Below, piece after piece: positions 36,206 through 46,501 of a stretch of 64,000 bases of DNA. Made by a program: the position numbers and the translations under genes. Under the pieces are notes generated by a model, which did not search any database, was not told the DNA's origin, and worked only from the letters and a program-made list of their open reading frames with translations. Origin of the DNA: Methylophilus sp. TWE2 (lineage in GTDB: Bacteria > Pseudomonadota > Gammaproteobacteria > Burkholderiales > Methylophilaceae); the NCBI RefSeq assembly GCF_001183865.1, contig NZ_CP012020.1:1798001-1862000 (forward strand). Reading direction: 5' to 3'. Every line of letters begins with the position of its first letter. Within the stretch, counting starts at the first letter, position 1.

Positions 36206-36874
36206 ATGACCACCGTAAATAGTAACAACCAGGTTTCACAGGATTTACTGAACTCAGTGAATACCCGCAGTAAGACCAGCACTACAGATGAAACACAGGA
36301 TCGTTTCATGACCCTGTTGATCACGCAAATGAAAAACCAGGATCCGCTGAACCCGATGGACAACGCGCAGGTGACTAGCCAGATGGCGCAGTTGAATACT
36401 GTGACCGGGATCAACAAGCTCAATGAAACCATGAGCAGCCTGATCGGTAGCGTACAACTGGGCCAAGCCTATCAAGCAACCAGCATGATAGGCCGCAATG
36501 TCCTGGTGGAAGGTAAAACGCTAACCCATACAGAAACTGGCGGCTATTTTGGCGTCAATGTGCCTAATGGCGCAGATAGCCTATCAGTCGCGATTAAAAA
36601 CGGGGCTGGCACGACGATTCGTACGCTGACCTTTGGCAAACAGGATGTTGGTGTGAACGCATTAAGCTGGGATGGAAAAATGGACGATGGCACAGTTGCA
36701 CCAAGTGGCGAATACTCCTATGAAATTACGGCAAAAACCGCTGACAAAACCGTCAGCAGTACCGCGCTAAGCCTGGCACAGGTGCAAAGCGTCACTACCA
36801 GCACCAGTGGTGCCAAACTGAATTTAAGCAATAACACGACAGTGTCTGCATCAGACATCTCAGAGATTTTCTAA
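36206..36874 (+). CDS. flgD: Hook assembly cap protein FlgD
   Basis: FlgD forms the temporary cap on the growing hook. The 222-residue protein carries the family signature FMTLLITQMKNQDPLNPMDN near residues 34-53, followed by a TSQMAQLNTVTGIN segment and the Ig-like/tudor C-terminal region (ISWDGKMDDGTVAPSGEY type: here LSWDGKMDDG). It is exported without a cleaved signal. It lies 20 bases after flgC. Confidence 0.93.
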   Translation: MTTVNSNNQVSQDLLNSVNTRSKTSTTDETQDRFMTLLITQMKNQDPLNPMDNAQVTSQMAQLNTVTGINKLNETMSSLIGSVQLGQAYQATSMIGRNVLVEGKTLTHTETGGYFGVNVPNGADSLSVAIKNGAGTTIRTLTFGKQDVGVNALSWDGKMDDGTVAPSGEYSYEITAKTADKTVSSTALSLAQVQSVTTSTSGAKLNLSNNTTVSASDISEIF

Positions 36875-36911
36875 TTCTTAATATTTTGAGTCCTTACCTA
36901 GGAGAGATAAC

Positions 36912-38123
36912 ATGGCTTTTTCACAAGGCTTGAGTGGTTTAAACGCAGCATCCAAAGCACTTGAAGTAATTGGTAACAACGTGTCTAACGCCAACACGGT
37001 TGGTTTTAAACAGTCTCGTGCAGAATTCGCTGATGTGTTCGCAGCCTCACTGAGTGGCGCAGGCGCAACGCAAATTGGTATTGGTACCAAAATTTCAGAT
37101 GTCGCGCAGCAGTTTACCCAAGGTAACATTACTTCCACCAATAACACCCTGGACGTCGCGATTAACGGCGCAGGTTTTTTCCGCTTGAGCAACAACGGTG
37201 CGATTACCTATACACGTAATGGCCAGTTCCAAATGGATAAGAACGGCTATATTGTGACCAGTGATGGTAAACGCCTGATGGGCAACAGTGCAGACAACCT
37301 GAATGGTTCCAGTCCGGTAGAGATTCAGATCGACACCAGCGACTTGCAACCTGTGGCCAGTACTAGAATCACCGGCACATTGAACCTGAATTCAGCCAGC
37401 GCAAACATCGATCAAGCAGTCACACCATTCAGCTCCACTGACCCAACCAGCTATACCAACTCCACCGCGATCACGGTGTATGACAACCTGGGTAACTCAC
37501 ATAATGTACAAAACTACTATGTGAAAACCGCGGCCAACACCTGGAGTGTATACACCACAGTAGATGGTACTGATGTGACACCAGTGCCTACCCCATCCAT
37601 GGTATTTAATGCGGGTGCCTATGACTCAACCAACTCCAGCGTGACGCCTATCAGCTTTACACCTACCACCGGTGGCGCCACCATGAATATCAGTTTTGAT
37701 TACTCCAAAAGCACGCAATATGGTTCTTCTTTCAGCGTGAACAAGCTGAGCCAGGATGGTTACAATTCAGGCCGCATTGCCAGCTTCACCATTGGCGATG
37801 ACGGCATTATTCAAGGTCGCTACACCAACGGTCAATCCAAGGATCTAGGCCGCGTCATCCTGGCAAACTTTGTCAACCCTAACGGATTGCAATCCCTGGG
37901 TGGTAACCAGTGGATGGCCAGTTTCGAGTCTGGCGACGAGCTGATCGGTGCGCCAGGCAGCAGCACGTTGGGCTTATTGCAATCCTCTGCCGTTGAAGAT
38001 TCTAACGTTGACCTGACCGCAGAACTTGTGAACATGATCACAGCACAGCGTATCTACCAGGCCAACGCGCAAACGATCAAAACACAAGACCAGGTCATGC
38101 AAACACTGGTCAACATGAGATAG
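36912..38123 (+). CDS. flgE: Flagellar hook protein FlgE
   Basis: FlgE builds the hook. The protein of 403 residues has the axial N terminus (FSQGLSGLNAASKALEVIGN, then VSNANTVGFKQSR) and C terminus (SNVDLTAELVNMITAQRIYQ), with a central variable domain rich in Thr, Ser and Asn. Length is normal. A GGAGAG ribosome site precedes the ATG. It follows flgD by 37 bases. Confidence 0.94.
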   Translation: MAFSQGLSGLNAASKALEVIGNNVSNANTVGFKQSRAEFADVFAASLSGAGATQIGIGTKISDVAQQFTQGNITSTNNTLDVAINGAGFFRLSNNGAITYTRNGQFQMDKNGYIVTSDGKRLMGNSADNLNGSSPVEIQIDTSDLQPVASTRITGTLNLNSASANIDQAVTPFSSTDPTSYTNSTAITVYDNLGNSHNVQNYYVKTAANTWSVYTTVDGTDVTPVPTPSMVFNAGAYDSTNSSVTPISFTPTTGGATMNISFDYSKSTQYGSSFSVNKLSQDGYNSGRIASFTIGDDGIIQGRYTNGQSKDLGRVILANFVNPNGLQSLGGNQWMASFESGDELIGAPGSSTLGLLQSSAVEDSNVDLTAELVNMITAQRIYQANAQTIKTQDQVMQTLVNMR

Positions 38124-38161
38124 TGACTGTTAACGATTAACCTTCTGATAGAGGCTGCATT

Positions 38162-38905
38162 ATGGACCGTCTGATTTATACCGCAATGACTGGTGCCAAG
38201 CATATTCTTGAGCAACAGGCGACCACTGCCCACAACCTGGCAAACGCAACCACCACCGGCTTTAAAGCCCAGGTGGATAGTTTTCGCGCCGTGCCTGTGT
38301 TGGGCGATGGCCTGCCTACGCGTGCGTTTGTGGTCGATGCCACAGTAGGCACCGATTACAAATCTGGCAGCATACAGCAGACAGGCCGCGACCTGGATGT
38401 CGCTATTGAAGGCCCTGGCTGGATCGCCGTGCAACGGGCAGATGGTTCAGAAGGTTATACCCGCAATGGTTCCCTCAAGATTAATGAGAATGGCCAGTTA
38501 CAAACCGAATCGGGCATGAATGTGATGGGGGATGGCGGCCCGATCAGCATCCCGCCTAATGTGATTATCAGCATAGGTGGTGATGGCACGATTTCCGCCG
38601 TCAATGATTTAACAGCACCGGGTGCCACCAACATCCTGGGCAGGATCAAGCTGACCAACCCGCCTGAAGCCTCGCTCAAGCGTGCCGCAGACGGCTTGTT
38701 TGTGACCAGCAATGGTCAACCAGCACCTATGGACGTGAACGTTAAAGTGACCAATGGCGCACTCGAAAGCAGTAATGTGAATGTGGTAGAAACCATGGTC
38801 AATATGATCAGCCTCGCGCGGCAATTCGAAATGCAAATGAAAATGCTGGAGAACGCGCAAAACAACGCAGGAAAAGCAGACCAGCTCTTCAGTATGAATG
38901 GCTAA
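38162..38905 (+). CDS. flgF: Flagellar basal-body rod protein FlgF
   Basis: The proximal rod subunit FlgF has 247 residues here. It starts MDRLIYTAMTGAKHILEQQ, has HNLANATTTGFKAQ, and ends with NVNVVETMVNMISLARQFEMQMK. The DRLIY start separates it from FlgG. It lies 38 bases after flgE and 50 bases before flgG. Confidence 0.93.
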   Translation: MDRLIYTAMTGAKHILEQQATTAHNLANATTTGFKAQVDSFRAVPVLGDGLPTRAFVVDATVGTDYKSGSIQQTGRDLDVAIEGPGWIAVQRADGSEGYTRNGSLKINENGQLQTESGMNVMGDGGPISIPPNVIISIGGDGTISAVNDLTAPGATNILGRIKLTNPPEASLKRAADGLFVTSNGQPAPMDVNVKVTNGALESSNVNVVETMVNMISLARQFEMQMKMLENAQNNAGKADQLFSMNG

Positions 38906-38955
38906 TGCTTGGACTAATATTGCAGTATGAACAAGGCTTTAAGCCCTAGGAGTGA

Positions 38956-39741
38956 ATGATGATACGCTCATTATGGATTTCCAAGACCGGTCTGGATGCA
39001 CAACAAATGCAAATGGACGTCATTTCAAACAACCTGGCCAACGTCAGTACCAGTGGTTTTAAGAAATCACGTGCCGTGTTTGAAGATCTGCTTTATCAGA
39101 ATTTGCGCCAGGCCGGCGCCCAAAGCTCACAACAAAGTCAGTTGCCTAGCGGCCTGCAATTGGGTACAGGCGTCAAGCCAGTAGCGACAGAACGCATTTT
39201 CACCCAGGGCAACCTGCAGCAAACTGGTAATGACAAAGATGTGGCCATTCAAGGCCAGGGCTTTTTCCAGATTTTGCTGCCAGATGGCACGACTGCCTAC
39301 ACGCGTGATGGTTCATTTCAAGTCGACAGCCAGGGGCAACTGGTGACAGCCAGTGGCTTTCCGGTTCAACCGGCGATTAACGTTCCACTGAATGCACAAA
39401 GTATTACGGTTGGTCGCGATGGCGTGGTCTCCATTACCACGCCCAACTCCACGGCCACCACCCAGATAGGCCAGCTTCAGTTAGCTACTTTCATCAATCC
39501 GGCCGGCTTGCAGGCAAAAGGTGAAAATATGTTCGTGGAGACCACGGCGTCCGGCAATGCCAACATCAATACGCCGGGGACGAATGGCGCCGGCCTGTTG
39601 ACACAAGGCTACGTGGAAACTTCTAACGTGAATGTGGTGGAAGAGCTGGTGAGCATGATTCAAACACAGCGTGCTTACGAAATTAACAGCAAGGCCATCA
39701 CTACATCTGACCAAATGTTGCAAAAGCTGTCGCAAATGTAA
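38956..39741 (+). CDS. flgG: Flagellar distal rod protein FlgG
   Basis: FlgG forms the distal rod that passes through the P and L rings. The 261-residue protein starts with [19 protein letters not shown], has [16 protein letters not shown], and ends [19 protein letters not shown], all diagnostic. Two adjacent ATG codons at 38956 and 38959 are both possible starts behind an AGGAGTGA ribosome site. It precedes the ring genes flgH and flgI. Confidence 0.94.
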   Translation: MMIRSLWISKTGLDAQQMQMDVISNNLANVSTSGFKKSRAVFEDLLYQNLRQAGAQSSQQSQLPSGLQLGTGVKPVATERIFTQGNLQQTGNDKDVAIQGQGFFQILLPDGTTAYTRDGSFQVDSQGQLVTASGFPVQPAINVPLNAQSITVGRDGVVSITTPNSTATTQIGQLQLATFINPAGLQAKGENMFVETTASGNANINTPGTNGAGLLTQGYVETSNVNVVEELVSMIQTQRAYEINSKAITTSDQMLQKLSQM

Positions 39742-39763
39742 TGTTTATCTGAGATCCATACGA

Positions 39764-40432
39764 ATGTTGAAAAATGCCCTTATGAGCCTGTTACTCTGCC
39801 TTGCGCTATCCCAGCTGTTAAACGGCTGTTCAATCACGCCCTCGACGATTGTACAAAAACCGGAAACGCCGCGCATGGCGATGGCACGCCCCGATGCCAG
39901 AACAGAGGGAGCTATTTTCAACAGTGCCGCTTACAGACCTTTATTTGAGGACCGCAGACCACGTTATGTCGGGGATATTTTGACCGTACGCATTACCGAG
40001 AATACCTCGGCCAACAAAGGCTCCGATAACGAGCAAACCAAGGATGGTTCAGTCACAGGTGCGATCACCGGGCTGTTTGGTCACAACGTGCCTAAAGCAT
40101 CATTCAATGCCGCCTCCGCCCTCTCTTTTGAAGACAAGGCCAGTGCCAATGCCAGCAATGCCTTCAATGGTTCTGTCACCGCCACAGTGGTCGATGTGCT
40201 GCCAAACGGTTATCTGGTCATCAGCGGTGAAAAACAGATTGGCTTTGACAAGGGCACCGAATTTGTCCGCTTCTCCGGTGTGGTCAACCCTGACCTGATT
40301 ACCGTGGGTAATGAAGTCATGTCTACAAAAGTGGCGGACGCACGTATCGAATATCGAAGCAATACCAAAATGGATGCTGCGGAAGTACTCTCCATGTTCT
40401 CCCGCTTCTTCCTCAGCATGATTCCGTTGTAG
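39764..40432 (+). CDS. flgH: L-ring protein FlgH
   Basis: FlgH is an outer-membrane lipoprotein that builds the L ring. The chosen ATG at 39764 gives 222 residues with a lipoprotein signal peptide: hydrophobic MSLLLCLALSQLL then LNGC, the lipobox Cys being near residue 21. A longer open frame back to 39671 lies inside flgG. The mature part has RPRYVGDILTVRITENTSANK and the C-terminal YRSNTKMDAAEVLSMFSRFF, typical of the family. Confidence 0.92.
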   Translation: MLKNALMSLLLCLALSQLLNGCSITPSTIVQKPETPRMAMARPDARTEGAIFNSAAYRPLFEDRRPRYVGDILTVRITENTSANKGSDNEQTKDGSVTGAITGLFGHNVPKASFNAASALSFEDKASANASNAFNGSVTATVVDVLPNGYLVISGEKQIGFDKGTEFVRFSGVVNPDLITVGNEVMSTKVADARIEYRSNTKMDAAEVLSMFSRFFLSMIPL

Positions 40433-40441
40433 GAGAGACGC

Positions 40442-41566
40442 ATGCAGACACTTAAATACCGTTTACTCACTGGGCTGGCAAATCTGATCGTTGCATTCAG
40501 TCTGCTGGTCATCAGCCCGCTTGCCCAGGCAGAACGCATCAAGGACATCAGCAATATTCAGGGCGTCCGCAGTAACCAGCTCATCGGCTACGGGTTGGTG
40601 GTGGGCCTGGATGGCACCGGTGATATGACCGTACAAACGCCGTTTACCGTACAAAGCATCATCAGCATGCTCAATCAGATGGGCGTCACCGTACCACCTG
40701 GCACCAATCTGATGCTAAAAAATATTGCAGCAGTGATGGTCACCAGTTCTCTTCCAGCGTTTGCCCAGCCCGGTCAAACCCTGGATGTCACTGTCTCCTC
40801 CATGGGGAATGCCAAAAGCCTGCGTGGTGGCACCTTGTTGATGACGCCTTTAAAAGGCGCAGATGGCCAGATTTATGCCATGGCCCAAGGCAATCTGGTG
40901 GTTGGCGGCGTAGGTGCAGCTGCGAATGGTAGCCAGACCCAGATCAACCATTTAAGTGTAGGCCGTATTTCAGAAGGTGCCACCGTTGAACGCGCCTTGC
41001 CTAATACCTTGTTGCATCAGGATATTGTCAAACTCGAACTGAAAGAAAGCGACTTCTCAACCGCCAACAATGTGGTTGAAGCCATCAACAAGAAGTTTGG
41101 CCCGATGACCGCCCAAGCCGAGAGTGGCCGCGTGATCCAGGTGCGTCCGCCTGAAAGCATGAGCCGCGTCTCTTTCCTGGCCAACCTGGAAACAATTAAC
41201 GTTGCCCTGGCTGCGACGCCCGCCAAGATTATCCTCAATGCACGCACTGGTTCGGTGGTCATGAACAAGGCGGTGACGCTGGATAGTTGCGCGGTTTCCC
41301 ACGGCAACCTGTCTGTGGTGATTAACACTTCCCCTGTCATCAGCCAGCCTGGCCCATTCTCCAACGGCCAGACAGTGTCGACGGCAGTGTCAGAAATCAA
41401 TATCAACAAAGAACCTGGCAAGGTACTCAAGCTGAATAACGGCGCAAACTTGTCTGATGTGGTGAAAGCCTTGAATGCGATTGGCACCACCCCTCAGGAC
41501 TTGCTGGCCATTTTGCAGGCCATGAAAGCAGCAGGCGCCCTCAACGCCGAGCTTGAGGTTATCTAG
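40442..41566 (+). CDS. flgI: P-ring protein FlgI
   Basis: FlgI builds the P ring in the peptidoglycan layer. The protein of 374 residues has a Sec signal peptide (LIVAFSLLVISPLAQA, cut before ERIKD) and the strongly conserved RSNQLIGYGLVVGLDGTGD. It needs FlgA (34343-35095) as chaperone. A GGAGAG site stands just before the ATG, nine bases after flgH. Confidence 0.94.
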   Translation: MQTLKYRLLTGLANLIVAFSLLVISPLAQAERIKDISNIQGVRSNQLIGYGLVVGLDGTGDMTVQTPFTVQSIISMLNQMGVTVPPGTNLMLKNIAAVMVTSSLPAFAQPGQTLDVTVSSMGNAKSLRGGTLLMTPLKGADGQIYAMAQGNLVVGGVGAAANGSQTQINHLSVGRISEGATVERALPNTLLHQDIVKLELKESDFSTANNVVEAINKKFGPMTAQAESGRVIQVRPPESMSRVSFLANLETINVALAATPAKIILNARTGSVVMNKAVTLDSCAVSHGNLSVVINTSPVISQPGPFSNGQTVSTAVSEININKEPGKVLKLNNGANLSDVVKALNAIGTTPQDLLAILQAMKAAGALNAELEVI

Positions 41567-41578
41567 CGGGAGGCAGTG

Positions 41579-42643
41579 ATGCAACCACGTATAGACCCTA
41601 CTACTCAAAGTCTGGCCATAGACGGCAATTCACTGAATGGCCTCAAGCGTGCCAACAATGACTCGCCAGAGGCGATCAGAGCGGTTGCACGCCAATTTGA
41701 AGCGGTACTGATGAACATGATGCTGAAAAGCATGCGTGACACGGTGCCGCAAGACGGTATCACCGATAGTGAACAAGGCAAAATGTTTACCAGCATGCTG
41801 GATCAGCAGTTGAGTACACACTTGAGCCAAAAAGGTCTTGGCCTGACAGATGTGCTGGTCAGGCAGCTCAGTAAATTCAGCCAAAAACCAAGTGACGCAA
41901 CAGAGGCTGGCAAAGACGCCAAATCCTCTGGCAAGCTTGACTCCACTGCCCCACTCACACACAGCAGCCACGCTGGTGCCAAGACCGTATTAGCGCAAGC
42001 GGCCCAGAAAATACGTGAGGCCTATCAGCAATGGGAATCCACAGACAGCGATGCCGTGAATAACAACCGGGACGACTGGGCACAAGGCATTCCGGAGCTG
42101 CCACCCCTGGTCGCTGACACCCAGGAAAATATACAGAGCTTTACCCTGCCACAGGCACCTTTAGCCACGGCCATGCGTGAAGTGGCGGGTAAAACCCAAC
42201 AGTTTATCCAGAGTATGTTGCCACATGCCCAGGCAGCCAGCAGTGTATCGGGCATTCCAGCAAAATTCATGATCGGCCAGGCGGCATTGGAAAGTGGCTG
42301 GGGCAAGCACGAAATCAAAACTGGCAACGGCACCAGCAGCCACAACCTGTTTGGCATTAAGGCGGATGCCAGCTGGAAAGGCAAGGTGGTTAACAGCACC
42401 ACCACTGAATATATCAATGGTGTGAAGCAAACCCGTGTCGAAAAATTCCGTGCGTATGACAGCTATAGCGATGCATTCAAGGATTATGCAAAACTAATTT
42501 CACAAAATCCGCGTTACCAGCAAGCCATGAATAACACGCATGATGCCAGCGCGTATGCCCATGCCTTGCAGCGTGCAGGCTATGCCACCGACCCACAATA
42601 TGGCAAGAAACTGACGCAAGTCATCAAGCATTTACAAGGTTAA
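41579..42643 (+). CDS. flgJ: Flagellar rod-cap and muramidase/glucosaminidase FlgJ
   Basis: FlgJ caps the rod and cuts a hole in peptidoglycan. This is the two-domain form: an N-terminal rod-cap domain (residues 30-110, with FEAVLMNMMLKSMRDT) and a C-terminal glucosaminidase domain (with IGQAALESGWGKHEIK carrying the catalytic Glu). I start at the ATG at 41579; a GTG codon directly before it was rejected because the ATG has a GGGAGG site. Length 354 residues is typical of the bifunctional form. Confidence 0.92.
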   Translation: MQPRIDPTTQSLAIDGNSLNGLKRANNDSPEAIRAVARQFEAVLMNMMLKSMRDTVPQDGITDSEQGKMFTSMLDQQLSTHLSQKGLGLTDVLVRQLSKFSQKPSDATEAGKDAKSSGKLDSTAPLTHSSHAGAKTVLAQAAQKIREAYQQWESTDSDAVNNNRDDWAQGIPELPPLVADTQENIQSFTLPQAPLATAMREVAGKTQQFIQSMLPHAQAASSVSGIPAKFMIGQAALESGWGKHEIKTGNGTSSHNLFGIKADASWKGKVVNSTTTEYINGVKQTRVEKFRAYDSYSDAFKDYAKLISQNPRYQQAMNNTHDASAYAHALQRAGYATDPQYGKKLTQVIKHLQG

Positions 42644-42657
42644 AAAAGAAACTGCCC

Positions 42658-42684
42658 TAAAGAAACAAAAATAATTGCCGTTAG
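42658..42684 (+). promoter_or_regulatory. Sigma-28 (FliA) promoter of flgKL
   Basis: TAAAGAAA, an 11-base spacer and GCCGTTAG lie 68 bases before the flgK ATG. The -35 matches six of eight bases and the -10 six of eight of the FliA consensus. The -35 is identical to that of the fliC promoter in this window. It makes flgKL a late-class transcript separate from flgB-J. Confidence 0.82.
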
Positions 42685-42751
42685 GCATATTAACGATCAC
42701 TTTAAAGTCGTGCCTGACTCTCTGCAGGGGGCTGGTACATGAGGAAAAAAC

Positions 42752-44455
42752 ATGTCAAATGTACTCACCATTGGTAAGAGCGCACTCAACGCCGCACAAG
42801 TAGGCATTGCCACCGTTGGCCATAACATCGCTAATGCCGCGACGCCGGGCTACAGCCGTCAGGTCGTTGTACAGGCAGCGGCACAGGCGCAAAACTTTGG
42901 TTATGGCTTTGTTGGCCAGGGCGCCAATGTCGTCGGCATACAGCGTGTTTACAATGAGACGTTGGCCAAACAGGTGATTAATGCCACAGCAACGGCCAAA
43001 TCCAGCAGCGCCTATTACAGCAATATCAGCCAGATTAATAACCTGCTGTCAGACAGCACCGCTGGCTTAAATCCTGTGATCACGAGTTTCTTCAGCGCGG
43101 TGAGTGCCGCCGCTGCAAACCCAAGCGATACAGCGACACGCCAGACATTTATGTCTTCAGCGCAGTCCATGATCAACCGCTTCAACTCGGTAAATAACCA
43201 GCTTCAGGATATGCGCAACAGCATTAACACGCAGATCACAGCGAGCGTAGACACGATCAACAGTTATGCCTCACAAATCTCCATCCTGAACGACACGATT
43301 AACAAGGCGCTCAACTCTACAGGCAATCCACCCAACGACCTGATGGATCAACGCGATCAACTGGTTGCCAAAATCAGTGAACAAATCCAGACAACGATCA
43401 TTAAGCAAGATGATGGTTCTTACAATGTATTTGCGGGCAGCGGCATGCCACTCGTGGTCGGCACGACGCAATATTCTTTGTATACACGAGCAAGCGATAC
43501 CGACCTTGGTCGACTCGAAGTTGCCTATGGTAACCCGGCGAGTCCAAAAATCCTGAGTAACGAAACGCTGACCGGCGGGATACTTGGCGGTGTACTTAAA
43601 TTCAGAACTGACACGCTGGATGTTGTACAAAACCAGATTGGACAACTTGCCTTGACGTTAACCAGTCAATTTAATGCGCAACAAACCCAGGGGCTGGACC
43701 TCAACGGCATTGCTGGCACCAATCTATTTAATACCATCCAACCACAAGTGTCACCAAGTAGCCACAATCCAAGCACCTCGCCGCAAATTACAGCGTCATT
43801 TGACAAAACCAGCCTGGTGACAAGCAGTGATTACAGCGTGAGATACACCTCAGGTAACTATGTGATCACACGGCTCAGTGATAATACGTTGATGCCAGAA
43901 GGCAATACAGGCGGAGTGAGCCTGCCGCAAACATTCAATGGCATCACGATTGATGTTGGTGCAGGTACTCCGGCAGAAGGGGACTATTATCTTGTTCAGC
44001 CTACCCGGGGCGCTGCCAGTAATCTTTCTTTAAATTTCACTGATGTGAGTAAACTCGCACTCGCCGATGCCACGGGTGGTCCAGGGAACAACGTCAATGG
44101 CCTGCTTTTAGCAAAGTTGCAGACCGGTTATTTCGTTGACGGCGGCAACACCCTTACCCAAGGCACAGTGCGGCTGGGAGGCAGTGATACCGATCCGGTA
44201 TATGGCACTTACTCAAGATCATTTTCTCAAATGGTGAGTGCCGTTGGCACCAAAACCAATGAGCTGAGCATCACCAGCCTGGCAGACGCAACTGCACTTG
44301 AGAATGCGACCAATGCGATGCAATCGGAATCAGGGGTTAATTTAGACGAAGAAGCGACGGATTTGCTACGCTACCAGCAGGCCTATCAGGCAGCCGGAAA
44401 AATGATGCAAATTGCAAGCCAGCTATTTGAAGTATTACTGCAAATGGGTCAATAA
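42752..44455 (+). CDS. flgK: Hook-filament junction protein FlgK
   Basis: FlgK (HAP1) is the first hook-filament junction protein. The 567-residue protein has the N-terminal VGHNIANAATPGYSRQ motif near residue 25 and the C-terminal GVNLDEEATDLLRYQQAYQAA stretch, both diagnostic. It is exported with the help of FlgN. The AGGAAAA ribosome site is weak. It heads the flgKL unit under a sigma-28 promoter. Confidence 0.94.
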   Translation: MSNVLTIGKSALNAAQVGIATVGHNIANAATPGYSRQVVVQAAAQAQNFGYGFVGQGANVVGIQRVYNETLAKQVINATATAKSSSAYYSNISQINNLLSDSTAGLNPVITSFFSAVSAAAANPSDTATRQTFMSSAQSMINRFNSVNNQLQDMRNSINTQITASVDTINSYASQISILNDTINKALNSTGNPPNDLMDQRDQLVAKISEQIQTTIIKQDDGSYNVFAGSGMPLVVGTTQYSLYTRASDTDLGRLEVAYGNPASPKILSNETLTGGILGGVLKFRTDTLDVVQNQIGQLALTLTSQFNAQQTQGLDLNGIAGTNLFNTIQPQVSPSSHNPSTSPQITASFDKTSLVTSSDYSVRYTSGNYVITRLSDNTLMPEGNTGGVSLPQTFNGITIDVGAGTPAEGDYYLVQPTRGAASNLSLNFTDVSKLALADATGGPGNNVNGLLLAKLQTGYFVDGGNTLTQGTVRLGGSDTDPVYGTYSRSFSQMVSAVGTKTNELSITSLADATALENATNAMQSESGVNLDEEATDLLRYQQAYQAAGKMMQIASQLFEVLLQMGQ

Positions 44456-44476
44456 GCTTTTCAAGGATAGGCGATC

Positions 44477-45397
44477 ATGAGAATCAGTACCAATACTATT
44501 TTTCAATCTGGCACGAACCGGTTAATGGGCCTGCAAACAGATTTGAACAAGTTGAGTATTCAGACTGCCACTGGTAAAAGAGTAAACTCCCCTGCCGATG
44601 ACCCTGTGGCTGCAGCCAGATTGTTAGAGCTGAATACCGCAAAAGATTTAAATGCGAACTTTGCCAGTTCGCGACAAACAGCAGAAACACTGTTGGAAAC
44701 CTACGAGACTAGTCTCACCAATGTGACTAATACCATTCAGGCGATCCAGTCAACGGTCATTTCCGCAGGGAATGGGTCATACACAGACTCGGAACGCGCA
44801 AAACTCGGCAATGAGTTAAAAGGTTACCTGGATACTTTATTAAACCTGGCCAACAGTAAAGATTCACAGGGTAATTACATGTACGCAGGCTATGCGACAC
44901 AAACAGTGCCTTTTGAACTGAATACTGTGAGTGGTCAGTATGAGTATAAAGCCAACTCAACACGCACTGAGTTACAGGTAGACATACAAAGTAAAATGAC
45001 TGTGACCTACACAGGCGATCAGATTTTTGGTCCAGATGGCGCCAATGTATTCAAAAGCCTGCAAGACATGATCACTCTATTGCAGACCCCCATTACGGAC
45101 AGCACAACGCAAGCGACTTATTCTGCTGGCCTTGCATCGACAATTGATCAAATGCAGGGCTGGCTGAATAACGTACTGGATGCTCGCTCAGAAATTGGTA
45201 GCAACCTGAATTTTATTGAGACCATGAACACCACAGGCGAAAGCTTGAACTATCAGTATGATGCATCGATTTCTGAACTGCAGGATCTGGATTACGCGCA
45301 GGCCTTGTCAGATATCTCCAAGAAAACAAGCATCTTGCAGGCAGCACAAAAAGCATTTGTCGCCACCTCAAATATCTCCCTGTTCAGCCTGATTTGA
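44477..45397 (+). CDS. flgL: Hook-filament junction protein FlgL
   Basis: FlgL (HAP3) joins FlgK to the filament. The 306-residue protein resembles a flagellin at its ends: RISTNTIFQSGTNRLMGLQ, then GKRVNSPADDPVAAARLLEL, and the C-terminal LDYAQALSDISKKTSILQAAQKAF. It follows flgK by 21 bases. The next gene, fliR, converges on it with a 19-base gap and no terminator that I can see. Confidence 0.94.
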   Translation: MRISTNTIFQSGTNRLMGLQTDLNKLSIQTATGKRVNSPADDPVAAARLLELNTAKDLNANFASSRQTAETLLETYETSLTNVTNTIQAIQSTVISAGNGSYTDSERAKLGNELKGYLDTLLNLANSKDSQGNYMYAGYATQTVPFELNTVSGQYEYKANSTRTELQVDIQSKMTVTYTGDQIFGPDGANVFKSLQDMITLLQTPITDSTTQATYSAGLASTIDQMQGWLNNVLDARSEIGSNLNFIETMNTTGESLNYQYDASISELQDLDYAQALSDISKKTSILQAAQKAFVATSNISLFSLI

Positions 45398-45416
45398 TTC
45401 TGAATACCTGGGCTGG

Positions 45417-46184
45417 TTAGCGCAACACCTGTAACATCAGTTGCTGCGCATCTATCAGCCAGCGGTTGACCGGATTCACTAAGGCAGGCAGGCTGAGCAG
45501 CGTCATCAGGAAACCCACTGAAATAGTAATCGGGAAGCCGATACCGAAAATATTGAACTGCGGTGCCGCTTTGGTGAGTATCCCCAGCGCCATATTGGTA
45601 ATCAGCAAACTGGCCACCACGGGCAGTGACAACATCAAGCCTTGCGAAAATATATGCCCACCCAGTGTGGCGATGGCCTGGCTATTGAGTTGCCAGTGTT
45701 CGAGTGCTATGGGCATGGTTTCAAAACTCTGTAACATCACAGCCACCACAATCAGGTGGCCATCCAAGCTCATAAACACCAATAGCGTCAGCATGGTCAG
45801 AAACTGGCCAACGGCAATGGTTTGCCCCTGGGCCTGTGGATCATAAAAGCTGGCAAAGCCCAAGCCCATGCTCATGCCCATCATGAAACCGGCCATTTCC
45901 ACGGCGGTAAATAGCAGGCGCATGACAAAGCCCATGCTGATACCTATGAGAAACTGTGCCAGCAAAGAAAGTAGGCCCTGCCAGGAAAACACTTCAATGG
46001 CGGGGACCTGAATAGAGGGGACAATGGCAAGGGTGATGACGAAACCAACGGCAAGCTTGATGCGCTTGGGAATGGCAGGATGGCTAAATAGCGGAACGAC
46101 GGCCAGGCAGCCCAGGATACGGGTCAGTGGCCAGAATAGCTGGACAATCCACAATTGCAGATCTGACGCATGGATATTCAGCAT
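45417..46184 (-). CDS. fliR: Flagellar export gate protein FliR
   Basis: FliR is an inner-membrane subunit of the export gate. The 255-residue protein has about six hydrophobic segments and the family patterns WPLTRILGCLAVVPLFSHPAIP and AGFMMGMSMGLGFASFYDPQ. It is the last gene of the fliF-to-fliR run and ends 19 bases from the convergent flgL. Confidence 0.93.
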   Translation of the reverse strand: MLNIHASDLQLWIVQLFWPLTRILGCLAVVPLFSHPAIPKRIKLAVGFVITLAIVPSIQVPAIEVFSWQGLLSLLAQFLIGISMGFVMRLLFTAVEMAGFMMGMSMGLGFASFYDPQAQGQTIAVGQFLTMLTLLVFMSLDGHLIVVAVMLQSFETMPIALEHWQLNSQAIATLGGHIFSQGLMLSLPVVASLLITNMALGILTKAAPQFNIFGIGFPITISVGFLMTLLSLPALVNPVNRWLIDAQQLMLQVLR

Positions 46185-46201
46185 ACCGTGTAAGCGTCTG
46201 T

Positions 46202-46471
46202 TTAATTAACCATTTGTGGGATCATGGTGAAAATATGATGCATATAATCCACCATAGTCATCAACATCCAGTGGCCCGCCAATAGTAACACTGCCATCAC
46301 GCCGACCAGTTTGGGAATAAAAGACAGTGTCTGTTCATTAATCTGCGTGGCGGCCTGAAAAATACTGACGATCAGGCCTATCATCAGCGCTGTGCCCAGC
46401 ACAGGTGCTGCCACCAGCAATGTGGTTTGCATGGCCTCACTGCCCAATGAAACAACTTGCTCAGGACTCAT
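46202..46471 (-). CDS. fliQ: Flagellar export gate protein FliQ
   Basis: FliQ is an 89-residue inner-membrane subunit of the export gate with two hydrophobic helices (LLVAAPVLGTALMIGLIVSI and VMAVLLLAGHWMLMTMVDYM region) and the family stretch QAATQINEQTLSFIPK. Its start has a TAGGAGTAGG ribosome site. It lies 30 bases after fliP and 17 before fliR. Confidence 0.93.
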   Translation of the reverse strand: MSPEQVVSLGSEAMQTTLLVAAPVLGTALMIGLIVSIFQAATQINEQTLSFIPKLVGVMAVLLLAGHWMLMTMVDYMHHIFTMIPQMVN

Positions 46472-46501
46472 GACCTACTCCTAGGATTCAAAATAAAAAG
46501 G